From Verrucomicrobiota bacterium (GTDB lineage Bacteria; Verrucomicrobiota; Verrucomicrobiia; Opitutales; Opitutaceae): 24,392 bases of DNA. The notes under the pieces are model-generated. The model had not been told where the DNA came from, did not search any database, and was given only the letters and a program-made list of their open reading frames with translations. The position numbers were made by a program, and so were the translations under genes. Of this stretch, positions 16,563-24,355 are shown piece after piece. Within the stretch, counting starts at the first letter, position 1, and each line of letters opens with the position of its first letter. The stretch lies in the NCBI GenBank assembly GCA_023430825.1, contig JAEYYL010000145.1:1-24392 (forward strand). The letters are read 5' to 3'.

Positions 16563-16583
16563 GGCCGAAGCAAGATTTCGGCC
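16563..16583 (-). promoter_or_regulatory. Hairpin just upstream of ABC ATPase start
   Basis: Perfect 7-bp inverted repeat GGCCGAA / TTCGGCC with a 7-nt loop, 15 nt before the ATPase start codon. It may lie in the 5' leader and affect ribosome access, or be a regulator dyad in the 120-bp divergent gap shared with the phosphoribosyltransferase gene. Confidence 0.35.
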
Positions 16584-16667
16584 TCCCCCAAGTCAAAGTA
16601 ATAAACCCCCGCGCCTCCGCGGAATGTTTGCGTCCGCCGCCACGCTTTGTCTCGCTGCAGGACTCGC

Positions 16668-17249
16668 ATGGCCGCCACCTCGAAAGCCCGCCCTCGCTCC
16701 GCCCGCATCTCGCACCCCGATCTCGAAGCGGTGCTCTTCACCGAGGCGCAGATCAAGCGGCGCGTCCACGGTCTCGCGCGCGAGATCAAGCAAGTTTACG
16801 GCGATGGCGAGTTCACCCTCGTCTCGCTGATCAACGGCGCGGTCATGTTCACCGCCGACCTGATGCGCGAAATCGACAATCCCGTGCGTCTCGACTGCAT
16901 CCGCGTCTCCAGCTACGGCACACGCACGAAATCCGTCGGCACGCCGCAGATTGTCGCCGATCTCACGCTCGATATTCGCGACCGCGACGTCCTGATCATC
17001 GACGACATCCTCGACACCGGCAAAACGCTGTCGCTCGTCACCGCCCTCGCCCGCAAGCTCAAGCCTTCGAGCCTGCGCTCCTGCGTGCTGCTCGACAAAA
17101 AAGCGCGCCGCGAGGTCCCGTTCGACGCCGATTTCGTGGGCTTCGACATCCCCGACAAGTTCGTCGTCGGCTACGGCCTCGATTTCGCCGAACGCTACCG
17201 CAACCTCCCCTGCATCGGCGTCCTCAAATCCGAGCTGCAGAAAGTGTAG
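16668..17249 (+). CDS. hpt: Hypoxanthine phosphoribosyltransferase
   Basis: Predicted 193-residue purine-salvage enzyme that makes IMP (and often GMP) from hypoxanthine/guanine and PRPP in the cytosol. The PRPP-binding signature is clear: VLIIDDILDTGKTL with D112-D113 and the T-G-K-T loop at about 117-120. Other family landmarks are the early LVSLINGAVMFTADL, the flexible-loop region RVSSYGTRTKS, LLDKKARR, and DFVGFDIPDKFVVGYGLDFAERYRNLP, which carries the purine-contacting segment. The ATG at 16668 is chosen because AGGA precedes it at the right distance and the protein then starts like relatives; the frame is open to a TTG at 16647. It is divergent from the ABC ATPase; no pathway link to it is evident. 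Confidence 0.93.
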   Translation: MAATSKARPRSARISHPDLEAVLFTEAQIKRRVHGLAREIKQVYGDGEFTLVSLINGAVMFTADLMREIDNPVRLDCIRVSSYGTRTKSVGTPQIVADLTLDIRDRDVLIIDDILDTGKTLSLVTALARKLKPSSLRSCVLLDKKARREVPFDADFVGFDIPDKFVVGYGLDFAERYRNLPCIGVLKSELQKV

Positions 17250-17267
17250 CCACGCTCAGCAGCTCTG

Positions 17268-17297
17268 TTTTTACAGGAGGGCGCAGAGGAAGCAGAG
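17268..17297 (+). repeat. Left 30-nt inverted repeat of GxxExxY cassette
   Basis: Begins TTTTTACAGGAGG, continues GCGCAGAGG and ends AAGCAGAG. It matches the reverse complement of 17711-17740 at 27 of 30 positions. It starts 18 nt after the phosphoribosyltransferase stop and ends 8 nt before the GxxExxY ATG. The ACAGGAGG core could also serve as part of the gene's leader. Confidence 0.8.
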
Positions 17298-17305
17298 AAA
17301 TTGCC

Positions 17306-17706
17306 ATGCACCCGCTCTTCCCGCGAGCATCGGAGCTCACCGAAACGATCATCGGGGCGGCGATCGAAGTGCACCGCGACATAGGTCCAGGGTTGGTCGA
17401 ACCCACTTACGAATGGTGCCTGATGAGGGAACTCGATCTTCGGAAACTCGCCGCCACGAATCAGAAAACCGTCCGCATCCGCTACAAAGATTTCATCAAA
17501 GAGGAGCCCTTGCGCTTCGATGTCCTGGTGAGGACTGCGTGCTGATCGAAGCCAAGGCCATCGAGCATGTTCTCCCCATCCACAAGGCTCAACTTCTGAG
17601 CTGTATGAAACTGCTCAACGTCCCCCTCGGCCTGCTCATCAATTTCAACGTCACCAAACTCGTCGACGGTGTTTCCCGCCTCATCCTACCTGGCGCCGAC
17701 CGATAA
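17306..17706 (+). pseudogene. GxxExxY family protein, broken by a one-base frameshift
   Basis: The first frame (17306-17545) gives MHPLFPRASELTETIIGAA then EVHRDIGPGLVEPTYEWCL, containing the G-x-x-E-x-x-Y signature (GLVEPTY), and continues to LRFDVLV. It then shifts. The second frame resumes near 17531 with DCVLIEAKAIEHVLPIHKAQ and ends KLGLLINFN-like (VPLGLLINFNVTKLVDGV) at TAA 17706. Restoring one base in GTGAGGAC (as in GTG GAG GAC, 17528-17535) yields a continuous protein of about 133 residues, the usual family length. IEAKA-x(5)-PIHKAQL resembles the core of restriction-like nucleases (E-x-K), so a nuclease-like fold is possible; the function is not established to my knowledge. Inverted repeats flank it closely. 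The lesion could be a real mutation or a sequencing error. Confidence 0.85.
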
Positions 17707-17710
17707 CCGA

Positions 17711-17740
17711 CTCTGCTACCTCTGCTTCCTCCTGTAAAAA
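17711..17740 (-). repeat. Right 30-nt inverted repeat of GxxExxY cassette
   Basis: On the minus strand it reads TTTTTACAGGAGG, then AAGCAGAGG, then TAGCAGAG; 27 of 30 positions match 17268-17297. It lies between the GxxExxY stop (17706) and the uvrB stop (17756). No flanking target duplication is seen outside the two arms. Confidence 0.8.
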
Positions 17741-17755
17741 TCCGTTCGCTTCGTT

Positions 17756-19795
17756 CTACCCGCGCCGCCGCCCGCCTTTCGGCGCCGCATTCTTCTTCCG
17801 CTGCACATACGTCGCCGGGGCCTTCGCCGGTTTCCGATAATCGCCCGACTTCAACGCATTGATCTGGTCGCGCAACACCGCCGCCCGCTCGAACTCCAGC
17901 CGGCCCGCCGCCGCCTGCATGTCCTCCTCCAATTCGGCAATCACCGCCGCCACGTCGTCGACCGACTCCGCCACCGCCGCTTCCTCGCCGCGTTCGCCGC
18001 TGCCATCGTAAACGTGCAGGCTCGCCTGCGCCGCGCGCTTCACGCTCCGCGGCGTGATCCCATGCGCCGTGTTGTAGGCGAGCTGTTTCTCGCGCCGATA
18101 CTTCACGATCTCCACCGTCCGCCGGATCGATTCGGTGATGTTGTCCGCATAAAAAATCACGCGCCCTTTTTCGTGCCGCGCCGCGCGTCCCGCCGTCTGC
18201 ACCAGGCTCGTCTCGCTGCGCAAAAACCCTTCCTTGTCCGCATCGAGAATCGCCACCAGCGCCACCTCCGGCAGGTCGAGCCCTTCGCGCAGCAGGTTGA
18301 TGCCGATCAACACGTCGAAATTTCCCAGCCGCAGATTCCTTAAAATCTCCACGCGCTCGATCGCATCGATGTCCGAGTGCAGATACTCCACGCGAATCTT
18401 CGCCTCGCGCAGATAACTCGTCAGGTCCTCCGACAACCGCTTCGTCAGCGTCGTCACGAGCACGCGCTCGCCCGCCTCCGTCGCCGCCTTGATCTGGCCG
18501 ATCAGGTGCTCGACCTGGCCCTTCGTCGGATGAATCGCGATCTCCGGATCGAGCAACCCCGTCGGCCGCACCAGCTGCTCCGCGATCACCGCCGACTGCT
18601 TCAACTCGAACTCCGCCGGCGTCGCCGAAACATACAGCGTCTGCCCCGTGATCGTCTCGAACTCGGCAAACGTCTGCGGCCGGTTATCCAGCGCCGACGG
18701 CAACCGGAACCCGAAATTCACCAGGTTCTCCTTTCGCGCGCGGTCGCCATTCGACATCCCGCCGATCTGCGGCACCGTCGCGTGACTCTCGTCGATCATC
18801 AGCAGAAAATCCTTCGGGAAAAAATCGATCAAACAAAACGGCCGCTCGCCCGGCTTCCGCCCCGTCAGGTGCCGCGAGTAATTTTCGATGCCGTTGCAGA
18901 ACCCCATTTCCTGCAGCATTTCCAAATCGTAGTTCGTCCGCATCCGGATCCGCTGCGCCTCGAGATACTGCCCCCTTCCCTCGAAATACGCCACGCGCTC
19001 CTCCAGCTCCGCCTTGATCGCGCCGATCGCCGGATCGAGCTTGCCGCGCGACGTCACGTATTGGTTGGCAGGATACAGGTCGAACTGGTCCAGCGTCCGC
19101 ATCACCTTGCCCGACGTCGGATCGAACTCGCTGATGCCCTCGATCTCGTCGCCGAAGAACTCCACGCGCAGCCCATGTTCCAGATACGCCGGCATCACAT
19201 CCACCACATCGCCGCGCACGCGAAACGTCCCGCGCTTCAGGTCGTAGTCGTTGCGATCGTAAATATTGTCCACCAGCCGCTCGAGGAACTTGTTCCGCCC
19301 GAGATTTTCCCCGCGACGCAGCTGGATTCGCAAATCGGTGAACTCCTGCGGCGAACCCAGGCCGTAGATGCACGACACGCTCGCGATCACAATCACGTCG
19401 CGCCGCGACACCAGCGAACTGCTTGTCGCGATCCGCATCCGCTCGATCTCCTCGTTGATCGACGAATCCTTCTCGATGTAGGTGTCGCTCGACGCGATGT
19501 AGGCCTCCGGCTGGTAGTAGTCGTAGTAGCTGACGAAGTATTCCACCGCGTTCTCCGGGAAAAAATTCTTAAACTCCGAGTAGAGCTGCGCCGCGAGCGT
19601 CTTGTTGTGCGAGATGATCAACGTCGGCCGTTCGCACTGCGCGATCACGTTCGCCATCGTGAAGGTTTTCCCCGAGCCCGTGACGCCCAACAGCGTCTGG
19701 TAGCGGTTGCCCGCACGGATCGACCCCACGAGTTTCTGGATCGCCTGCGGCTGGTCTCCGGTCGGCTGGTAGTCGGCGTTGAGTTTGAAGAGCAT
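17756..19795 (-). CDS. uvrB: Excinuclease ABC subunit UvrB
   Basis: Predicted 679-residue nucleotide-excision-repair helicase-like subunit. It receives damage from UvrA, inserts its beta-hairpin between the strands and positions UvrC. Visible parts: MLFKLNADYQPTGDQPQAI start; Walker A GVTGSGKT (37-44); hairpin region with YFVSYYDYYQPEAYI; Walker-B-type LMIDESH; UvrB domain RTNYDLEMLQEMGFC and SRHLTGRKPGERP; motif VI QTAGRAARH; and a C-terminal UVR domain (LEEDMQAAAGRLEFERAAVLRDQ) for UvrC contact. Length is normal. The frame is open to 19960, but the added 55 residues have no counterpart and include a REP-like palindrome, so ATG 19795 is chosen, with GGAGAG about 13 nt before it. It is divergent from glutamate dehydrogenase. 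No SOS box was recognised in the 197-bp gap. Confidence 0.97.
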   Translation of the reverse strand: MLFKLNADYQPTGDQPQAIQKLVGSIRAGNRYQTLLGVTGSGKTFTMANVIAQCERPTLIISHNKTLAAQLYSEFKNFFPENAVEYFVSYYDYYQPEAYIASSDTYIEKDSSINEEIERMRIATSSSLVSRRDVIVIASVSCIYGLGSPQEFTDLRIQLRRGENLGRNKFLERLVDNIYDRNDYDLKRGTFRVRGDVVDVMPAYLEHGLRVEFFGDEIEGISEFDPTSGKVMRTLDQFDLYPANQYVTSRGKLDPAIGAIKAELEERVAYFEGRGQYLEAQRIRMRTNYDLEMLQEMGFCNGIENYSRHLTGRKPGERPFCLIDFFPKDFLLMIDESHATVPQIGGMSNGDRARKENLVNFGFRLPSALDNRPQTFAEFETITGQTLYVSATPAEFELKQSAVIAEQLVRPTGLLDPEIAIHPTKGQVEHLIGQIKAATEAGERVLVTTLTKRLSEDLTSYLREAKIRVEYLHSDIDAIERVEILRNLRLGNFDVLIGINLLREGLDLPEVALVAILDADKEGFLRSETSLVQTAGRAARHEKGRVIFYADNITESIRRTVEIVKYRREKQLAYNTAHGITPRSVKRAAQASLHVYDGSGERGEEAAVAESVDDVAAVIAELEEDMQAAAGRLEFERAAVLRDQINALKSGDYRKPAKAPATYVQRKKNAAPKGGRRRG

Positions 19796-19817
19796 CGAAG
19801 CCGACCACTCTCCCCAA

Positions 19818-19842
19818 GTAGGGCGCGTTTTCAACCCGCCCT
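19818..19842. repeat. REP-like TAGGGCG...CGCCCT palindrome
   Basis: AGGGCGCGTT-TTC-AACCCGCCCT, 9 of 10 pairs around a 3-nt loop (19820-19842), preceded by GT. It shares the opening GTAGGGCGSGYTTY with 1251-1271. It lies in the uvrB/gdh divergent gap, 25 nt upstream of the uvrB start. Confidence 0.45.
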
Positions 19843-19992
19843 TTGCCCCTTCGCTAATCCCTCGCGCGCCGCTCACCCGCACCGCGCCGCCCGATGCCCC
19901 ATTGCTAAACGCCCGCCGCTGCGCCACCGTCGCTTCATCCGAAATCGCGGCCGAGGCCACCGCCCGCGCCGCACCCCAACGCCGTTCGTCCC

Positions 19993-21267
19993 ATGTCCAA
20001 AGTCATTGTCTCGTCCCTCTACGATTCCGACGTGTTCAAAATGGCCTGCCGCCAGTTCGACAAGGCCGCCGACGCGATCAACCTCCCCGAGGCCCTCCGC
20101 GATCGCACGAAGTATCCAAAACGCTGCCTCGCCGTCGCCCTCCCCATCCGCCTCGACAACGGCAGCATCACCGTCTTCGAGGGCTACCGCGTCCAGCACA
20201 ACCTCTCCACCGGCCCTTCGAAGGGCGGCATCCGTTTCCACCAGGACGTCACCATCGGCGAAGTCGCCGCACTGGCGATGTGGATGAGCTGGAAATGCTC
20301 GCTCGTCGGCCTGCCCTACGGCGGCGCCAAGGGCGGCGTCATCGTCGACCCGCGCCAGCTTTCACCGGGCGAACTCGAACGGCTCTCGCGCCGCTACATG
20401 CAGGAAATGGTGAACTTCCTCGGCCCGCAAATCGACGTGCCCGCACCCGACATGGGCACCAACGAGCAGGTCATGGCCTGGATGATGGACACCTATTCCA
20501 ATCACGTCGGTCACATCGAACCCGCGATCGTCACCGGCAAACCCATCGCCGTCGGCGGCTCCCAGGGCCGCCGCGAAGCCACCGGAGCCGGCGTCGCGTA
20601 TTTGACCAAGCGATACCTCGAAGACCTCGCCATTCCGCTCAACGAAGCCACCGCCATCGTCCAGGGCTTCGGCAACGTCGGCAGCGAGGCCGCCCTCGCG
20701 CTCCAGAATTACGGGATCAAGGTCATCGGTCTTTCCGACTACACCGGCGGCATTCACAACCCCGCCGGCATCGACGTCCGCAAAGCGATCGCCTACGTGC
20801 AGTCCCAGCGCACGCTCCGCGACTTCCCCGGCGGCGACGCCATCGCCAACGACGCGTTGCTCGAACTGCCCTGCACCGTCCTCGCTCCCTGCGCGCTCGA
20901 GCGCGTGATCACCGTCGACAACGCCTCGCGCCTGCAGTGTCGCCTGCTCGCCGAGGGGGCCAACGGGCCGACCACCAACGGCGCCGATCGCATCATCGAG
21001 GAGCGCGGCGACATCGAGGTCATCCCCGACGTGCTCTGCAACGCCGGCGGCGTCATCGTCTCCTACTTCGAGTGGCTACAGAATCTGCAGAACTACTATT
21101 GGAGCCGCGACGAGGTCATGACCAAACTCGTCACGATTCTCGACCGCGCGAAGGAATCGGTCGAATACCAGAAGCGGAAGTTCAAGTTCAGCCGCCGCCT
21201 GGCCGCGCTCACGCTCGGCATCCAGCGTGTCGCCGACGCGAAAGCCGCCCGCGGCCTCTTTCCCTGA
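19993..21267 (+). CDS. Glu/Leu/Phe/Val dehydrogenase, probable glutamate dehydrogenase
   Basis: Predicted 424-residue cytosolic oxidoreductase interconverting glutamate and 2-oxoglutarate plus ammonium. The N-terminal catalytic domain holds GPSKGGIRFH, the active-site lysine K113 in LPYGGAKGGVIVDP, and PAPDMGTNEQVM with the catalytic aspartate. The C-terminal Rossmann domain has GFGNVGS (225-231), then KVIGLSDYTGGIHNPAGID, LLAEGANGPTT, and DVLCNAGGVIVSYFEW. Length and the GFGNVGS...SD..GGI..P pattern match the RocG/GudB-like 410-430 residue group, often NAD-linked; cofactor preference is inferred. No SD is seen. It is divergent from uvrB and convergent with the symporter gene, with only 22 bp between the stop codons. 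Confidence 0.95.
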   Translation: MSKVIVSSLYDSDVFKMACRQFDKAADAINLPEALRDRTKYPKRCLAVALPIRLDNGSITVFEGYRVQHNLSTGPSKGGIRFHQDVTIGEVAALAMWMSWKCSLVGLPYGGAKGGVIVDPRQLSPGELERLSRRYMQEMVNFLGPQIDVPAPDMGTNEQVMAWMMDTYSNHVGHIEPAIVTGKPIAVGGSQGRREATGAGVAYLTKRYLEDLAIPLNEATAIVQGFGNVGSEAALALQNYGIKVIGLSDYTGGIHNPAGIDVRKAIAYVQSQRTLRDFPGGDAIANDALLELPCTVLAPCALERVITVDNASRLQCRLLAEGANGPTTNGADRIIEERGDIEVIPDVLCNAGGVIVSYFEWLQNLQNYYWSRDEVMTKLVTILDRAKESVEYQKRKFKFSRRLAALTLGIQRVADAKAARGLFP

Positions 21268-21289
21268 CCGGCGCCCTCCGCCGTTCCGC

Positions 21290-22825
21290 TCACACCCCAA
21301 ACACCCACCGGCCGAGCGTCCACATCAGCAGCGGCAGCAACGCCGCAAACAACAGGTTCACCCCGATGCCGGCCTTCACCATGCGCGGCAGCGTCACCAG
21401 GCCCGAACTGTAGGCGATCGCGTTGGGCGGCGTGCCGACCGGCAGCGCGAAATCCGCGCTCGCCGCCAGCGCGACCGGCACACACAGCAGCAGCACCGGC
21501 TGGTTCGTCCCGATCGCCAGCGCGCCGATCACCGGCAAAAACGCCGTCGCCGTCGCCGTGTTGCTCGTCAGCGCCGTCGCGAAGATCATCACCAGCGTCA
21601 CCAAAAACAGGATACCGAGCGGCGGCCAGCCCGCCATCCCCGCCAGCGCCTCGGCCAGTGCCGCCACGAGCCCCGTCTTCTCCATCGCCGCCGCCAGGCT
21701 CAGCCCGCCGCCGAATAGAATCAGCACATCCCACGGCACTTTTCGCATCGCCCCCCAATCGCGCACCCTTCCCCGCCCCCGGCCCGCCGGCACGAAAAAC
21801 AGCAGCGCCGCCGCCCCCATCGCGATCACTTCATCCGTGATCAATGCCCCCAGCGGCCAGGGCGCGCCGGCCGCACTCGGCGGCGCCGCCTTCCACGCTT
21901 CGCGCGAAACCCATAGCACGATCGCCAGCACGAACGCCCCCGTCACCGCCCACTCCGGCCCGCTCATCCGCCCGAGCCGCGACCGCTGCTCGACCAGTTG
22001 CTCGCGCACGCCTTCCACCGCCTCGTCGCCCACCCGAAAGCTCACCCGCGTCAAAATCAGGTGCACCAGCGGCAGCGCCACCAGCACCACCGGCACCCCG
22101 AACATCATCCACTGCGCGAAGCCGATCTCCACGCCGTGCGATCGCTCCATGTAGGCCTTCAAGACCGCGTTCGGCGGCGTCCCGATCAACGTCGCCATCC
22201 CGCCCACGTTCGCGCCATACGCGATCGCCAGCACCAACGCCGCGCCCATGTCGCGCGCTCCGCTCTTCGTCCGCGGTCCCGCCGCCAGCAGCGCATACAC
22301 GCTCACACCGATCGGCAGCAGCATCATCGCCGTCGCCGAATTGCTCGTCCACATGCTGATGAACGCCGCCGCACACAGAAACCCGAGCACGAGCGAACGC
22401 GGCTTCGTTCCCACCGCCCCGATGATCCCCAGCGCAATCCGCCGGTGCAGGTTCCACCGCTCCATCGCCAGCGCCAGCATGAAACCGCCCATGAACAAAT
22501 AGATGATCGGGTCCGCATACGGCGCCGCCGCCGCGCGAATCGGCGACACTCCCAGCAGCGGCAACAGCACGATCGGCAGCAGCGACGTCGCCGGAATCGG
22601 CACCGCCTCCGTCACCCACAACACGGCCATCAACACCGCCAGCAGCGCCACCCGTGTCCCCGGCAGCGTCAGCCCCATCAGCGGCGGCGACAGCCACAGC
22701 GCGACCACCAGCACCGTCGCCAGGCCAAGACCGATCCGCCGCCGCCAGCCGGGCCCCGCCTCGGCGTCGTCGTTCAACTCGTCGATTTCCTGCGGGGTGG
22801 ACACGGCAGCCGGGGTTTTCTCCAT
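21290..22825 (-). CDS. DASS-family (SLC13) sodium:dicarboxylate/sulfate symporter
   Basis: Predicted 511-residue inner-membrane carrier. It has a soluble N-terminus of about 30 residues, then many hydrophobic segments. The two inverted halves of the family are recognisable by paired motifs: TSNSATAMM (S161-N162-S163) with IGTPPNAV in the first half, and TSNTATATAFLPV (S421-N422-T423) with VGTPPNAIAYSSG in the second. In characterised members these SNT loops bind Na+ and carboxylate. Here the first motif is SNS, a conservative change. VTEAVPIPATSLLP and FMGGFMLALAMERWNLH are further family landmarks. Substrates in the family are succinate, malate, fumarate, citrate or sulfate; which applies cannot be told. 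It is a single gene, convergent with glutamate dehydrogenase and downstream of the lone-receiver gene on the same strand. Confidence 0.94.
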   Translation of the reverse strand: MEKTPAAVSTPQEIDELNDDAEAGPGWRRRIGLGLATVLVVALWLSPPLMGLTLPGTRVALLAVLMAVLWVTEAVPIPATSLLPIVLLPLLGVSPIRAAAAPYADPIIYLFMGGFMLALAMERWNLHRRIALGIIGAVGTKPRSLVLGFLCAAAFISMWTSNSATAMMLLPIGVSVYALLAAGPRTKSGARDMGAALVLAIAYGANVGGMATLIGTPPNAVLKAYMERSHGVEIGFAQWMMFGVPVVLVALPLVHLILTRVSFRVGDEAVEGVREQLVEQRSRLGRMSGPEWAVTGAFVLAIVLWVSREAWKAAPPSAAGAPWPLGALITDEVIAMGAAALLFFVPAGRGRGRVRDWGAMRKVPWDVLILFGGGLSLAAAMEKTGLVAALAEALAGMAGWPPLGILFLVTLVMIFATALTSNTATATAFLPVIGALAIGTNQPVLLLCVPVALAASADFALPVGTPPNAIAYSSGLVTLPRMVKAGIGVNLLFAALLPLLMWTLGRWVFGV

Positions 22826-22930
22826 GGGGCGCGCCGACGCTGCGCAAACTCCCTGCTGCTGCGCAATCCTTGTTCACTCATCCGCATGAGGCGGCGCGTC
22901 CGCCGCGTGTTCCTCACGTCGCGCCCCAGC

Positions 22931-22958
22931 CTGCGTCGCGGGTCTTCCCGCTCCGCAG
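22931..22958 (-). terminator. Stem-loop after lone-receiver gene
   Basis: CTGCG-TC-GCGGG-TCTT-CCCGC-TC-CGCAG: 10 pairs in two 5-bp blocks separated by a symmetric 2-nt internal loop, with a tetraloop. It starts 2 nt after the stop codon of the response regulator. No T-tract follows, so it may be a rho-assisted end or a 3' stabiliser. Confidence 0.45.
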
Positions 22959-22960
22959 CG

Positions 22961-23428
22961 CTAGAATTGCGCGCGCTCGATCGGAGCCCGCTCCGTGTCG
23001 TCCCCTCGCTCCGCCGCCGCCGTCGCCGCCCGGGGCGTCAGCGCGAAAAACGCATTGCCCCGGTAAATTTCCCGCAGCGCGTGCGGCACGTTCATCAACG
23101 ACGTGTGTTTGCAAATAAACCCGAGTGCTCCACAACCCATCGCCTGCTCGACCCCCGTGTCGTCGCCTTCCGCCGACACGATGAGGACCTGCGTTTCCGG
23201 CCGCAGCGCGCGGATCCGTTGCGTGGCTTCCAGCCCGTTCATGTTGGGCATCGCGATATCCATCACCACCACGTCCGGCTGCAGCCGCTTGGCGGAATCG
23301 ACCGCCTCCTGCCCGTCGCACGCAAAACCGACCACCTGCATGTCCGGCTCGAACTCGAGGAGAATGGACAAGCCTTCTCTCAACGTTTCGTGGTCGTCTG
23401 CGATGAGCACCTTGATCGGATCTGCCAT
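22961..23428 (-). CDS. Single-domain response regulator (receiver only)
   Basis: Predicted 155-residue protein. The receiver domain is complete: acidic D11-D12, phospho-acceptor D57 in VVVMDIAMPNMNG, S85 in VLIVSAEGDD and K107 in LGFICKHTS. The helix-4/5 region and CKHTS...VPHALREIYRGNAFF match the receivers of NarL/LuxR-type regulators. Instead of the expected DNA-binding domain, the protein ends after an Ala/Glu/Arg-rich tail (LTPRAATAAAERG...). No LuxR-type motif was seen in the 135 bp downstream, so this is not an obvious frameshift. It could act by protein-protein contact or as a phosphate sink, or be a truncated relic. No kinase gene is adjacent. No SD is seen. Confidence 0.9.
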   Translation of the reverse strand: MADPIKVLIADDHETLREGLSILLEFEPDMQVVGFACDGQEAVDSAKRLQPDVVVMDIAMPNMNGLEATQRIRALRPETQVLIVSAEGDDTGVEQAMGCGALGFICKHTSLMNVPHALREIYRGNAFFALTPRAATAAAERGDDTERAPIERAQF

Positions 23429-23468
23429 AGGGAGGGGGCGACGACTGACAGCGGTTTTGGCCGGAGGT

Positions 23469-23474
23469 ATCGTA
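23469..23474 (-). promoter_or_regulatory. Possible -10 element (TACGAT) before lone-receiver gene
   Basis: On the minus strand TACGAT follows a T-run, about 40 nt upstream of the ATG at 23428. No good -35 element stands at the matching distance, so support is weak. Confidence 0.2.
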
Positions 23475-23530
23475 AAAAGTGCCGGTTTTCACCCCGAGCC
23501 CGTCGCGCGGCGATGCCTCGCGGCCAGGGC

Positions 23531-24217
23531 TCAGCCGTCGAACCCTTTCACCGTCAGCGAGCGCCCGTTGTCCTTCGGCCCGAGCGCCAGGATGAACGGC
23601 GCCGCCGCCTGCGCCCACGCCTCCGCCTTGGGATACCCGCCCGCGCCCTCCGCCCAGCAGGAGCGGAGCATATCCGTATCGATCACGCCCGGATTCAACG
23701 GCACCGCCGCCATGCCCGCCGGCAGCTCCTGCGCGAGCGCCTGCGTGAGCCCCTCGATCGCGTATTTGGAAGCGCAATACGCCGCCACCTCCGGCGACGT
23801 GCTGCGCCCCCAACCCGAGCTGAAATTCACGATCACGCCGGACTTCCGGGCGACCATCGCCGGCACGAAGTGCCGGATCACGTTGGCCACCCCCCGCACG
23901 TTCACATCGATCACCTTCGTGAACTCGCGATCGTCCAGCGCCCAGAGCGGCGCCAGCCGGTTCATCACCCCGGCGTTGTTGATCAGGAGGTCCGGCGGCG
24001 TGTCGTTTTCCAACACCTTGGCCGCCCACAGCGCCACCTTGTTGTCCAGCGCCACGTCGACCACCGAAAAATCGTGCGGCGCGGGACAGTCCATCCGCAG
24101 GTCGAAGATCGCCTCCCCGCTGCGCCCGCAGCCGATCACCGTGTGGCCCGCGCGCATGAACTCCGTCGCCAGCGCGCGACCGAGTCCGCGCGTCACTCCT
24201 GTCATCACGATTTTCAT
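23531..24217 (-). CDS. Short-chain dehydrogenase/reductase (SDR)
   Basis: Predicted 228-residue NAD(P)-dependent oxidoreductase of the classical SDR type. The cofactor motif is T6-G-VTR-G11-L-G13, the structural motif N80-N81-A82-G83, with N106 in VIDVNVRG. The catalytic serine lies in FSSGWG (133-134), and Y147-CAS-K151 completes the tetrad. NPGVIDTDM is the usual loop after strand 6. The C-terminus is short, ending near GRSLTVKGFDG. The open frame continues to 24364 upstream, but those 49 residues contain an inverted repeat and no family sequence; MKIVMTGVTRGLG at 24217 is a typical SDR start. The substrate is unknown. It is 102 bp from the lone-receiver gene on the same strand; co-transcription is possible. 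Confidence 0.93.
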   Translation of the reverse strand: MKIVMTGVTRGLGRALATEFMRAGHTVIGCGRSGEAIFDLRMDCPAPHDFSVVDVALDNKVALWAAKVLENDTPPDLLINNAGVMNRLAPLWALDDREFTKVIDVNVRGVANVIRHFVPAMVARKSGVIVNFSSGWGRSTSPEVAAYCASKYAIEGLTQALAQELPAGMAAVPLNPGVIDTDMLRSCWAEGAGGYPKAEAWAQAAAPFILALGPKDNGRSLTVKGFDG

Positions 24218-24289
24218 GCGATCACAGGTAGCGGCCGTCGCCCCGACCGCCACCCCGAAAACGCGCGCCGTCCGCAGGTGGAACCCGTC

Positions 24290-24346
24290 GTCCCGTCGGG
24301 TTGGATTGAAAGGGCGCGGCGTTTTTCCGAACCAACCCGACGGGAC
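24290..24346. repeat. Perfect 15-bp inverted repeat, 27-nt loop
   Basis: GTCCCGTCGGGTTGG (24290-24304) and CCAACCCGACGGGAC (24332-24346) are exact reverse complements. They lie 73 bp upstream of the SDR start. This could be a dispersed palindromic repeat, a terminator of a gene outside the window, or part of an inserted element, because a tandem repeat follows directly. Confidence 0.7.
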
Positions 24347-24355
24347 TCTTTGGAC

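Noticed and set aside
17306..17740. Toxin-antitoxin or phage-defence module
   Set aside because: Only one small frameshifted gene is present, with no partner gene; the flanking repeats point to an element-like cassette instead.
19796..19960. 55-residue N-terminal extension of UvrB
   Set aside because: UvrB proteins begin at the MLFKLNADYQPTGDQ-type sequence, and the extension covers a palindromic intergenic repeat.
18377..20287. 636-codon plus-strand frame opposite uvrB running into gdh
   Set aside because: Arg/Leu-rich product spanning two well-identified genes in other frames; no motif.
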